Shown piece by piece: positions 22,723 to 32,793 of a stretch of DNA of 64,000 nucleotides. How positions within the stretch are numbered: the first letter of the stretch is position 1; every line of letters starts with the position of its first letter. The stretch comes from Beroe forskalii. Lineage: Eukaryota; Ctenophora; Nuda; Beroida; Beroidae. Location of the stretch: contig WFMF01000050.1 of the NCBI GenBank assembly GCA_011033025.1, positions 248,001 to 312,000 on the forward strand, given 5' to 3'. A model generated the notes under the pieces. The model had not been told where the DNA came from. It did not search any database and saw nothing but the letters and a program-made list of their open reading frames with translations. The position numbers and the translations under genes were made by a program.

Positions 22723-22861
22723 CGTTGCCCCATCAATGTAGCTGGGCATGTTGACATCTAGCCGGGGAAAGATAACAACCTGCCCCACACTCCTACTCTC
22801 AGCTAAGTCAACACTCCACCAATGCATGCCTTGCTGCACTGCCGTGGAGAAACACGATTCT
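22723..22861 (-). CDS. FTP gene exon 3: middle of domain 6
   Basis: 139 bp: one base completing the split lysine codon of exon 2, then 46 codons beginning ESCFSTAVQQGMHWWSVDL and ending YIDGAT. Acceptor CTTCAG is at 22862-22867; donor GTAGGT starts at 22722. The first 14 bases of this exon are also the edge of the 49-bp array in the preceding intron. Confidence 0.85.
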
Positions 22862-23430
22862 CTGAAGTTTTGGGGTTGTTTTAAGCTACCTCAATTAGAA
22901 ACACGATTCTCTGAAGTTTTGGGGTTGTTTTAAGCTACCTCAATAAGAAACACGATTCTCTGAAGTGGTGGGAGTGTTTTAAGCTACCTCAATTAGAAAC
23001 ACGATTCTCTGAAGTGGTGGGGTTGTTAAATGCTGCCTCAATTAGAAACACGATTCTCTGAAGTTTTGGGGTTGTTTTAAGCTACCTCAATTAGAAACAC
23101 GATTCTCTGAAGTTTTGGGGTTGTTAAATGCTGCCTCAATTAGAAACACGATTCTCTGAAGTTTTGGGGTTGTTAAATGCTGCCTCAATTAGAAACACGA
23201 TTCTCTGAAGTTTTGGGGTTGTTTTAAGCTACCTCAATTAGAAACACGATTCTCTGAAGTTTTGGGGTTGTTTTAAGCTACCTCAATTAGAAACACGATT
23301 CTCTGAAGTTTTGGGGTTGTTAAATGCTGCCTCAATTAGAAACACGATTCTCTGAAGTTTGGGGTTGTTTTAAGCTAACTCAATTAGAAACAAGATTCTC
23401 TGATGTTTTGGGGTTGTTTTAAACTATCTA
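22848..23430. repeat. 12-copy 49-bp array over the exon 3 splice acceptor
   Basis: GATTCTCTGAAG recurs at 22856, 22905, 22954, 23003, 23052, 23101, 23150, 23199, 23248, 23297, 23346 and 23394, a near-constant 49-bp period. In sense direction each unit contains CTTCAG then AGAATCGTGTTTCT, the first 14 bases of exon 3. Two unit subtypes alternate (GTTTTAAGCTACC and GTTAAATGCTGCC). The outermost copy has a changed acceptor (ATCAG). Confidence 0.95.
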
Positions 23431-23685
23431 GATAAGTCAATAGCATAGCCACTTCTAATTCTACAAACAACTTGTTTCTAGAAATCTAACAATCTTAATC
23501 TGGTTAAATGGAATCATGATTGCTATTGAATGCACAGATTTGGAGAAAAAGAAATCTAACAATCGTTACTAATACTTAATTTGTGAATTATGAATCCTCT
23601 CAGACTGAGTTGGGTTTTTATAGAAATGGACTGAAAATTTGATTTTAGCATCTAGAATAAATTCAAGATTAAAATAGCGACTTAC

Positions 23686-25910
23686 TTGAAAAAGTCACCC
23701 TCTGTCTCCCCATCAACTGCCTTATCAGGAGTCCCGTCCAAGTAAACACTGGACGAACTAGCCTTCATCCTGTGAGCCAGGTTAGGTCCACTTAGATCCA
23801 CCGCTTCCTCATCCTCAGCCGGGTCGTATTGGTGGTTCACGAACACTTGGAACTCACAGAACACCAAGGCATCGTTCAGCTTTGTCATTCTGAACACCCG
23901 TCCCCAGGCGTTGTAGAGAGGCACTTCGTATCGGTACTTTCCGTCACGGTACGTTAGACTGGCAACCGTCCTGCTGTCCAATGTGATGGTGTTGCCGTGC
24001 ATCCTCTTCATTTCGTTGGTATTGTCTGCTCTGCCTACGATGTCAAGGTAATCCACATAGTACTCCCTTCCTAGATCCACTTCCCACCAGCTGATGGCTT
24101 CCTTGTTAGTGTGGGTGCAGGATTGAGCGTTCCACTTGGCTGTGCTGAGGTGGGTAAACCCGTCCACTGCCCGCTTAGCTTCACCCCCATGGGCAGTGCT
24201 GGACTGGGTTGTATTCTTCCACAGAGCTACGTTCTCCAGACTTGGGATGGTGGACGGTAGCTCCTCTTCCACCAAATCCTCGTTCCTCACCAGAACCTGG
24301 ACTTCACATAACATGAGGTGTAGTTGTGCTCTTTGGACTGTGACGATCTGACCGTGAGCCTCCTGCTCACTCGCGTCTATGACTATAGGGAACCTGGCTT
24401 CGTAAAGCTCCTCACTAACGTATCCCACCATCTGCCTTCCCACATACACCCTCGACCACAGGATGTCTTTCTCTCCACTTGCTGTCCTGCTCCAGATCAG
24501 GACCTTGTCCACTTTGTAAACCTTGCCCAAATCCACCCTAAACTCCGCAGCCCCCAAGTTGTTGGTGTGTCCACAACTCTGTCTGTTCCAGTGAGTGTAC
24601 GTCCACCCGTCCACAACGCGGCTAGCTTCTCCGCCCCATCCCACAGATGTCTGCCACGCCTTCTTCCTGAGTGCCACGTTAGTGTAGTTCCCCAGGATCT
24701 CACCCTCACTGGCGATAGTGAGAGGTTCATCCTCAACCAGAGCCTTATCCACCATCACCTGCACCTCACACAGAACCAGGTACTGATTCTGTGCTTCTAT
24801 TGTTACAGACCTCCCTGCAGACTGATCAGCAGAACACTTCACTATGTCAGGTCCCTCTCCCTTCTTCTTAGCGTTCACAGTCCCGCACCTGTGGTCCCCG
24901 ATCCAGAGCCGAGCGCCTTGAAGTGGAGAGTCCGCGTCGTCCCTGCCCCACACCCTCACATGATCCACCTGGTACACCCTCCCTAGATCCACCTTCCACC
25001 ACTCCAGCCCCTGATTGTAGGTGTGAGAGCAGCTTGCCTGGTGGTAGTTCTGCTTGGTAACTCCATCATTAGCTCTACTTGCTACTCCGCCCCATGGCTC
25101 CGAACTGGCTGTCGCGTTCTTCCCCACAGCCACATTGAAGTACTCGCCCACTGCCTCCCCCAGATGGCTAGTGTCCTCAGTGGGAATCTCCTCATCCGTC
25201 TCCGGCAACTTCTCAGGATCCACCATTACTTGGAGCTCGCAGATGGTTATTGTCGCATCCCAATGCTCGACTCTGACATGTCGACCCGTCAGAAGGTCAG
25301 CATTCCCACCACAGTCGATCTTCACAGCGTTCTTCTTCTTCTCAAACCCTGATATAGTCTGACACGCCACGTTCCCTACTTTAACTGTAGCTCCGTTTAG
25401 CCAGGTTTGATCAGCATCCGTCCTGCCGTAGATCATTATATGATCAATATGGTAGACTCTACCCAGGTCCACTTCCCAGTAAGCCATGGATCGGGAGTTC
25501 CTAGCGTAGGTACAAGTCCTCTTATTCCATTGACCATTAGCAAACCCATCCACCCCCCTGGAAGCAACCCCACCGTGTTGTGTGCTGGACTGCGTGGCAG
25601 GCTTATTAACCGCCACATTGAGCAGACCCTCGTGGTACTCCCCTCGGTGGTGCTCAGGGGTCTGGGTGGGACCCACCTCCAGCTCCACCTGGGACTTCAC
25701 CATAACCTTCACCTCACACAGGGTCAGGCCCTGCTGGAGCACCTCTATCCGGACCTTCCTGCCCACCATGTTCTCACATTCCACCCGCTCCATCTGCTCT
25801 TTTTCATGTCCTTTAGGGTGGCACACTTCACATTACCAACCCACAGCTTAGCTCCTGCTATACGTTCTGAGCAGCAATCCGTCCTGCCGTACACTTCAAT
25901 GTACGATATC
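23686..25910 (-). CDS. FTP gene exon 2: domains 1 (rest) to 6 (start)
   Basis: A 2225-bp exon. It completes domain 1 (IEVYGRTD..AKLWVGNVKC..LTLCEVKVMV), carries domains 2-5 in full (each with N(V)A..K..Q(S)S, GG.ASR.VDG, C.HT.N, W.VDLG..Y.VD, LCE.QV.V) and begins domain 6 (NLAHRMKASSSS..DKAVDGETEGDFFK). Acceptor CAG is at 25911-25913; donor GTAAGT starts at 23685. The frame is lost at the T5 run 25800-25804 (A5 in sense); the exon is exactly one base short of the length the flanking phases require, which fits a homopolymer error or a one-base deletion. Linkers between domains are acidic. Confidence 0.85.
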
Positions 25911-26280
25911 CTGAGGGAATGTCAGTTGTTAGTGGTCCTGCCGTACACTTCAATGTACGCTATCCTGAGGGAATGTCAGTTGTTAGTAGTCCGTCCTGCC
26001 GTACACTTCAATGTACGATATCCTGAGGGAATGTCAGTTGTTAGTAGTCCGTCCTGCCGTACACTTCAATGTACGATATCCTGAGGGAATGTCAGTTGTT
26101 AGTAGTCCCTCCTGCCGTACACTTCAATGTACGATATCCTGAGGGAATGTCAGTTGTTAGTTATTAGTAGTCCCTCCTGCCGTACACTTCAATGTACGAT
26201 ATCCTGAGGGAATGTCAGTTGTTAGTAGTCCCTCCTGCCGTACACTTCAATGTACGATATCCTGAGGGAATGTCAGTTGT
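25878..26280. repeat. Seven-copy 58-bp array over the exon 2 splice acceptor
   Basis: CCTGCCGTACACTTCAATGT starts at 25883, 25937, 25995, 26053, 26111, 26176 and 26234: spacing 54, 58, 58, 58, 65, 58. In sense direction most units hold TACTAAC (branch-point consensus), ATTCCCTCAG (acceptor) and 33 bases identical to the start of exon 2. Confidence 0.95.
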
Positions 26281-26540
26281 GTGAATCAATGTGTTTATAA
26301 CGATGACAAGATTTAAAACTTTAGTCTCATTCTGTCGACATTATTCCTCATAGATGAGTCCGGGTTATTGCATGAGAGTCTAAAAACACAACTAAAGGAA
26401 TTAACTGGTAACAATATTTGGCAGAACAAGCATTAGCTTTTCAAGAGATTCAGTGCTTTGATTGGTTGATTTGAAACTTTACAGAATTGAATTTAGGATG
26501 ACAGGAGAAGGATGGTTCATGAACAGAAATAATATGTATG

Positions 26541-26582
26541 TTTCAAAGAGCATGTTTCAAAGAGCATGTTTCAAAGAGCACT
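26541..26582. repeat. Three-copy 14-bp repeat in intron 1
   Basis: GTTTCAAAGAGCA(T) repeated three times in a row. Confidence 0.85.
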
Positions 26583-26841
26583 ATTGTACGATTACAAATG
26601 CAACAACAAAACATTATCAATCAAAGAATCAATGCAATAAATATCATAAAAACAATATCAACGAATAAGGGCTTAACGATAATCTGCAGGAGCATGCAAA
26701 AGAGGTGAATGGACTTTTTCTCGCCGTGTAAACAAGTAAAACAGAGCCAGAACGGCGAAACGAAACAGTAAATAAGTGCAGAAACTGTGAATGAGAGAAT
26801 GAGAAACCGTTTGCTGAAGAATATTACTCCGAAACCAGTGG

Positions 26842-26909
26842 CACGTGCGCGCGCGCAACACGTGACCTTGATTTGGTACAGTAACAGTGGCACGTGTGCG
26901 AGTCACGTG
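26842..26909. promoter_or_regulatory. Cluster of four CACGTG E-boxes in intron 1
   Basis: CACGTG occurs at 26842, 26859, 26891 and 26904 within 68 bp, in a CpG-rich stretch with (GC)n, about 250 bp inside intron 1 of the FTP gene. CACGTG is the binding site of bHLH-zip factors such as USF, MYC/MAX and MITF. An intronic enhancer or alternative promoter is possible; that is inference. Confidence 0.45.
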
Positions 26910-27152
26910 GGACGGTAATTACATGTTTAGAGAGTTTCTCGCGGGAACGAAACATTTGGTATACATGTTTCTAGTAAGAGTGTGTGATGTTTGAAAGGAT
27001 TACAATACACTGAAACTATCTGATAGACACAGTGAATGTATTTGATAGAGGGATTCTGCCAGTGTGTCTATCGCTCTATTTTTTATCCCCTCCCGCTGGC
27101 TAAATCCTCACGCAATAACCCGGACGAATCTATAAAGTCTCTAAACCCTCAC

Positions 27153-27409
27153 CTGTACACATCCTGCAGGTCTACCTCCCACCACTGCACTCCCTCATTG
27201 TTACTGTGCTGGCAGGAGCCATGGTGCCAGTTCCCTGAGGTCACGCCGTCCACAGCTCGCGAGGACACGCCCCCACTCCCAGTGTTGGACTGGCTGGTGG
27301 GCTTGCCCAGCGCTACGTTGATGAACTGTTCCACTGTCTTCACGCCGTCTTCCTCAGAAAGGACTGTCCTATGCTGCAGCAGCAACAGGAAGGTAGCTAC
27401 TAGTAGCAT
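27153..27409 (-). CDS. FTP gene exon 1: signal peptide and first half of domain 1
   Basis: Starts with ATG at 27409 and a clear signal peptide (MLLVATFLLLLQHRTVLSEE). It continues into NVALGKPTSQSN..GGVSSRAVDG..WWEVDLQDVY, the first half of an FTP domain. The exon ends in TACAG at 27153, followed by donor GTGAGG (27152-27147). The split arginine codon (AG+G) is completed by exon 2, giving VYRISYIEVYGRTD, exactly the family's pattern. No strong TATA box is seen upstream. Confidence 0.9.
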
Positions 27410-28650
27410 GCTCTCTGGGGGTGGATGATAAGTCTGACATGAGGTGTCTCGGCTTAGAGAATCTTTCTGAAAGTTTCAAGTCGCGCGCAACGTGTACGTA
27501 TATTCTGTTACTAAATGAAAATCACGTACGTACAAATAGCGCTCGCGTGGAAATTTCAGAATCATTCTCAGATGTCGCAGATCTTCAATAAATATAATAA
27601 AAACATTGATTTTCAATTAGGTCCACTCATAATTTTTGATATGTTTCAGAGGTTAACAGTGGTGTGTAGAATTAGGAATTCGAATTCCCAATCGTATGGA
27701 CTTGAAACATCATAGTCTGTCGGAAGAAGAACAATCAGAAGAAATGCGAACTACTATGAAAACTGAAGGAGATTCAAATTCAACTGATTCAAGTTTACCA
27801 GTAGAGCAAACAATGTCGACTTGGCTTGTTTATAAAAACTTTGTGAATTGTGTTGACATCACAAAACATTGACGTCGTCCCAATTGTGACACTCAGTTTC
27901 TAAAATATCTTTAATAGTACAGAGCCCTCGTTAACGATGGTATGGGAGTGACCCTCCTTTCAGTGTCATTTTGACGGGTAACAAAGCAATATTAGCGTAA
28001 TTTACAAATGATGAATTATTTGTATCACAATAGGCAAGCGGCATTCACTTTGTTCCACAACTTTAGGGCATTTATGGTGAACAAAAGCATCTCATCTGTG
28101 ATATGAATGTGTCCATTTACGTAGTCTTAAAGGTTATTGTCTTCAATAATATTGAATATGGTACCTATGCCAGTGTTACAACCGGTCACCGATTCGAAAT
28201 GTGATTTTTTAAATTCATGCCGATAAAATTTGATACTTGGTATGTATCAGATTTTGACTATAAAATATATTTATAAATATAATGACTTCGACAATGATTG
28301 ATTATATAATCTACTTTTACTGGTATTTCTCAACCCCCATATAACTAAAAAAATAAGTAAAAGGAGCCACTCATAGAGGATGTCCGCAAAATTTAGGTCA
28401 TTTAAGACCCCCAGTCCCTCCTCACTTGTCCTAAATCCAAAAACCCCTTTCCCGCTCCCCACAGACGTCCGCATTTGTGCCGAAAAGCACCTAAAAACTG
28501 AAGAATTTTAAGTGAAATCACTGATGAATCCATTGACATACAGACAAAAAATGTGGACTTCTGTATTTAGCTAAAGAACCTCAGCCCCCCTCATTGCGAA
28601 CGTCCTTTATGAAAATAACTTTCTAGCGTGTTGTGTGCGTTTTTCTCATC
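27410..28650. other. 5' flank of FTP gene and intergenic sequence
   Basis: No other gene recognised. The FTP promoter should lie in the first few hundred bases; there is a CpG-rich patch with GCGCGC and paired TACGTA words at about 27480-27540 but no clear TATA box. Confidence 0.5.
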
Positions 28651-28705
28651 CTATAATTAGAATCTCAATCGATCGATCGGCGAGTGCGCGCCTCCGCCGA
28701 AGGCA

Positions 28706-29985
28706 TCTCAATATATCGATCGATTGATGCATCTCAATCTGATCGATCGATTGATGCATCTCAATCAGATCGATCGATTGATGCATCTCAAACGGATCGA
28801 TCGATTGATGCATCTCAATCGGATCGATCGATTGATGCATCTCAATCGGATCGATCGATTGATGCATCTCAATCGGATCGATCGATCGATGCATCTCAAT
28901 CGGATCGATCGATCGATGCATCTCAATCGGATCGATCGATTGATGCATCTCAATCGGATCGATCGATTGATGCATCTCAATCGGATCGATCGATTGATGC
29001 ATCTCAATCAGATCGATCGATTGATGCATCTCAATCAGATCGATCGATTGATGCATCTCAATCAGATCGATCGATTGATGCAGATCGATCGATTGATGCA
29101 TCCTAATCCGATCGATCGATTGATGCATCTCAATCAGATCGACCGATTGATGCATCTCAATCAGATCGATCGATTGATGCATCCTAATCCGATCGATCGA
29201 TTGATGCATCTCAATCAGATCGACCGATTGATGCATCTCAATCAGATCGATCGATTGATGCATCTCAATCAGATCGACCGATTGATGCATCTCAATCAGA
29301 TCGATCGATTGATGCATCTAAATCAGATCGATCGATTGATGCATCTAAATCAGATCGATCGATTGATGCATCTCAATCAGATCGATCGATTGATGCATCT
29401 CAACCAGATCGATCGATTGATGCATCTCAATCGAATCGATAGATTGATGCATCTCAATCGAATCGATCGATTGATGCATCTCAATCGAATCGATTGATTG
29501 ATGCATCTCAATCGGATCGATCGATTGATGCATCTCAATCAGATCGATCGATTAATGCATCTCAATCGGATCGATCGATTGATGCATCTCAATCGGATAT
29601 ATCGATTGATGCATCTCAATCGGATCGATCGATTGATGCATCTCAATCGGATCGATCGATTGATGCATCTCAATCGGATAGATCGATTGATGCATCTCAA
29701 TCGGATAGATCGATTGATGCATCTCAATCGGATCGATCGATTGATGCATCTCAATCGGATCGATCGATTGATGCATCTCACCGGATCGATCGATTGATGC
29801 ATCTCAATCGGATTGATCGATTGATGCATCTCAATCGGATCGATCGATTGATGCATCTCAATCGGATCGATCGATTGATGCATCTCAATCGGATCGATCG
29901 ATTGATGCATCTCAATCGGATCGATCGATTGATGCATCTCAATCGAATCGATCGATTGATGCATCTCAATCGGATCGATTGATGC
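28706..29985. repeat. 27-bp GATCGATC minisatellite
   Basis: About 47 copies of a 27-bp unit: GATCGATCGATTGATGCATC followed by TCAATCG. CGATTGA..TCAATCG within each unit forms a 7-bp stem, and GATGCATC and TCGATCGA are palindromes. A few units differ by one base, and one is shortened (near 29081). All frames stay open because 27 is a multiple of three; the resulting repeats MHQSIDPIE and similar are not protein genes. Confidence 0.97.
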
Positions 29986-30135
29986 AAGCGCTAAACGCCC
30001 CGAGAACATCTTGTCAGACGTTGTCTGATTAGTAGGATTTTACCCTATCCTCCGCCGCGCGCCATTTTTTCCGCGGGGAACACGACCCTCCAAATTTCCG
30101 AGTGTTGCGCGCTAGGGATGGGTGAAATCCATCTA

Positions 30136-31141
30136 CAGTAGGGTGTCAGAATTATTGGCGCGTTAGTGCGCGCGCGTTTCACAGACGTTTCGCAGTGACA
30201 ACTTTTATCAGCCATTACAAGTGATCATGTGACTCAATGTTAGTTTCTCGATTGTCAGCAGTAAGTGTAAGCAATGGGCGTTTCGTCAGATATTTCCTAA
30301 GTCAATTTTATCGAATTTATCATTATTTATGGTGCAAAATGTGTAACCAATCACGACTTGAAAGCATTGTTTGATTTCAATCATGATTGAGGCCCGAGAA
30401 CAAAATTTAAAGTTGTTTGGAGATAACCAACGATTTTCTGACGTAGCGGAGGGGCATGTCCCGGTTTTGAAGCCAATTCAGAGTCTTTTCCTCCACTACT
30501 CCGCGAGTGGCACAAGTTTTCGTCTATAAGCAAGCTGAAATCTGAGACTAGGAAAAACTAGAATATTCTTCTGAAGGCAGATATTTTCGGTTCTATTGCC
30601 ACAATTATCGCAAAATTTTCATTGATATTTGCAAGAGTATGTTTGCGATCCTCAGTAACGTTTCTTTTCATTTTTTGACCCATTCACCCCACAGGATGGG
30701 TAAATAACAACCGGTATGTAACGAGAACATTGATTTACTTCATTTGCCACAGCAAAAATTGCAATAATGCTGTGCAAGTTGTGGAGGAAAAGAGTTTGAA
30801 TTGGTTTCAAAACCGGGACATACCTTTTTGCTACGTCAGGAAATCGTAAGTTATCCTCAAACAACTTTAAATTTTGTTCTCGGGCCTCAATCATGATTGA
30901 AATCAAACAATGCTTTCAAGTCGTGATTGGTTACGCAATTTTCACTATAAATGATGATAAATTCGATAAAATTGACTTAGGAAATATCTGACGAAACGCC
31001 CATTGCTTACACTTACTGCTGACAATCGAGAAACTAACATTGAGTCACATGATCACTTGTAATGGCTGATAAAAGTTGTCACTGCGAAACGTCTGTGAAA
31101 CGCGCGCGCACTAACGCGCCAATAATTCTGACACCCTACTG
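30136..31141. mobile_element. Tc1/mariner-type MITE with about 370-bp terminal inverted repeats
   Basis: Starts CAGTAGGGTGTCAGAATTAT and ends with its exact complement, flanked on both sides by TA (30134-30135 and 31142-31143). This is the target duplication and CAGT terminus typical of the Tc1/mariner superfamily. Arms 30136-30500 and 30781-31141 pair with small indels; the centre is about 280 bp. No transposase is present, so it must have been mobilised in trans. Each arm has an in-frame reading of MIEAREQNLKLF.DN.RF, likely shared because of the symmetry; its meaning is unknown. Confidence 0.85.
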
Positions 31142-31159
31142 TACGTATATCCCAGTGTG

Positions 31160-31236
31160 GCTCGCGCGGCGCGCTTCCCCAGTGTGTCCCGTAGGGAAGC
31201 GCGCGGCGCGTACACACACCTACGCGGGCTTAGGAC
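31160..31236 (+). repeat. GC-rich repeat module, copy 1
   Basis: GCGCGGCGCGTACACACACC plus TACGCGGGCTTAGG matches 60183-60244 in inverted orientation. Alternating CG tracts form a short stem (GCGCGGCGCGCTTCCC with GGGAAGCGCGCGGCGCG). Confidence 0.7.
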
Positions 31237-31239
31237 TAG

Positions 31240-31715
31240 GTAGGGTAACATCCTACAAGGTTAGGCCGTAAGGGTTAGAATTAAGGTTTTGGTTAGGGCT
31301 ATGATTAGGTTATATTAAGGATACAGAAAAATTGACGTTTAGATCTATGACGTCACCCAGAGCCGTTAATATGGGAGACATACTATGTTACCATTCGCAT
31401 TTTGTGATCAAGAATGCTGTTTGAATGACAGACTGCTTTAATTAAATTACCTTTATTCAATAAGAGCTAATTTTTTAGAGAAAAATTCCTTGAGCTTGGC
31501 TCAAAAATCAACTTTGCCCCACCAATGGCTATTTGTTGTCATTTCGGTACGTCTCCCATATAAACGGGAGCCTTCATTATCTATGACATATGACAATGAC
31601 GTCACTCAGAAAAATATAATTAAGCGCACCTAGCGCTTTAAGGACTAGGGTTAGGGTCAGGATTAGGATCAGGATTTGTTAGGGTTAAGGTAAGGATTAA
31701 GGTTAGGGTTTTGGT
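31240..31715. other. Degenerate TTAGGG-like tracts and unique sequence
   Basis: GGGTTAGAATTAAGGTTTTG and TTAGGGTTAAGGTAAGGATT (31676-31715) resemble decayed TTAGGG repeats, but no run has more than two clean units. The rest is unremarkable. Confidence 0.5.
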
Positions 31716-31719
31716 TATG

Positions 31720-31801
31720 CCCCTCACCCAAGCCCCCGAAGGGGGCGTTAAGGGTGAGGGGTTTCTCCGAGGAGAAGAGAACATGAGCCAATTGATCCGG
31801 A
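31720..31801 (-). repeat. Double-hairpin repeat, arm 1
   Basis: CCCCTCACCC..AGCCCCC..GGGGGC..AGGGTGAGGGG (31720-31761) folds into a long GC stem, followed at once by TTCTCC-GA-GGAGAA (31763-31776). The inverted copy lies at 32718-32793, and together they bracket about 900 bp that includes core module copy 2. Confidence 0.8.
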
Positions 31802-31945
31802 AGGATCAACCACCACGGCAATTTAAAGTAAAAATTAAATTTTTTACTTAGTCGGAGCCGCGCACTCCGTGAATCATCATGTGTCTGAGAATCGAGCGCT
31901 GAATATCTCAACATCTCGATCGTCACCAAGAACAGGTCAGTTTTT
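31790..31945 (-). repeat. Mosaic repeat core module, copy 2
   Basis: Same core as 2595-2846. Beyond GTCAGTTTTT it continues into unrelated sequence (GAAGCAAATGTC), unlike the other three copies, which share a further 90 bp. Confidence 0.8.
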
Positions 31946-32717
31946 GAAGCAAATGTCTGACGCCTCACACAAAACATGCGTTCCGGTCGGCCAAGACTGA
32001 AGACGCGCGCGCAATAATTTAATTGCGCGCGCCCGCTGAAAATTTCATATTTGGAATGAATCCGAAACGCAAATTTTGCTAGTTGCGCAAGTGATGTTGC
32101 AAAAGTGTCCCACTATGTATAGGAACGCATTAAAAACGCAGAAATAAGTTCCAATAAATATAAAACCAGGAAGATAACCATGTCTAAGGCACAAGATGAA
32201 AAGCCCGTCACTGTGTTGGGCTTATTACTAACCACTGAAAAACAAGAGTACTGTTTTAAACTCAAAGACTATGCCAAAAAAGGGATGATAACATCAAGAT
32301 AATCCTTCACACTGAAAGTGTAAAATAGAGAGGGAATTAATGTCCCACCTGATTGAACCATAATCTCAATTTGTACGTAGCTACCGTATCGACTGGTTAT
32401 GCAATAATAAGTGCAACAGTCCTGTCGACTGTTCAGAGTATATGCGAATAGCAGTGTAAACGCACAAAATTCTTGTTTAGACGAAACATGTCAGAGACGC
32501 TTGCATAATGGCATGTCCACTGTCTACGATAATTATCGCAGCTGTTTAATACCTGTATAACCAAAACTTGTACGTAGTCTGTTGAAAATCTGAAGTATAG
32601 CTCCAGGTGAGCTTCCGCTTCCCTTCCACTTTCTTTTCATGAAAACGGGTAACCGGATCCTCTATCATCACATGTTACTGGAAAATAAACAGTAGGTAAT
32701 AGGGAGGAGAGGAGGGA
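31946..32717. other. No recognisable gene
   Basis: Contains the dyad GCGCGCGCAATAATTTAATT continuing to GCGCGCGC (about 32004-32032). Nothing else is identified. Confidence 0.5.
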
Positions 32718-32793
32718 ATCAATTGGCTCATGTTCTCTTCTCCTCGGAGAAACCCCTCACCCTTAACGCCCCCTTCGGGGGCTTGGTGAGGGC
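32718..32793 (+). repeat. Double-hairpin repeat, arm 2
   Basis: Inverted copy of 31720-31801 (TCTTCTCCTCGGAGAAACCC..CCCCCTTCGGGGGC). It is followed by CTACGGATACGTTCACATGA, a short module also found beside core copy 1 at about 2838-2860. Confidence 0.8.

Larger units (their letters stand above)
22022..27409 (-). other. Gene span: secreted protein with six FTP (F-type lectin-like) domains
   Basis: A four-exon gene inferred from domain continuity and splice sites: coding exons 27409-27153, 25910-23686, 22861-22723 and 22183-22022. Introns are 1242, 824 and 539 bp, all GT-AG. Reading-frame arithmetic closes if one base missing in a T5/A5 run at 25800-25804 is allowed for; the product would then be about 927 residues: signal peptide, then six FTP domains at about 30-158, 184-316, 345-475, 497-627, 646-778 and 796-927. 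FTP domains bind fucose-type sugars and calcium in fucolectins and tachylectin-4. No membrane anchor is visible at the C-terminus, so secretion is likely. Immune recognition or mucus/extracellular-matrix binding is inferred from the family. All three introns end in repeats that copy their own acceptor. Confidence 0.85.

Noticed and set aside
24324..26084. Plus-strand frames of 220 and 225 codons opposite FTP exon 2
   Set aside because: They are antisense shadows of the FTP repeats; the second also runs into the 58-bp array.
28706..29985. CRISPR array
   Set aside because: The units are head-to-tail without unique spacers, and the genome is clearly eukaryotic.
28646..30009. Open frames of 140-257 codons in both strands at the GATCGATC array
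   Set aside because: The 27-bp period keeps several frames open on both strands at once, as expected from unit length alone.
31640..31720. Possible internal telomere (TTAGGG) tract
   Set aside because: Units are too degenerate (mixtures of TTAGGG, TTAAGG, TCAGGATTAGG) and short. It may be an old remnant, but I would not call it a telomere.
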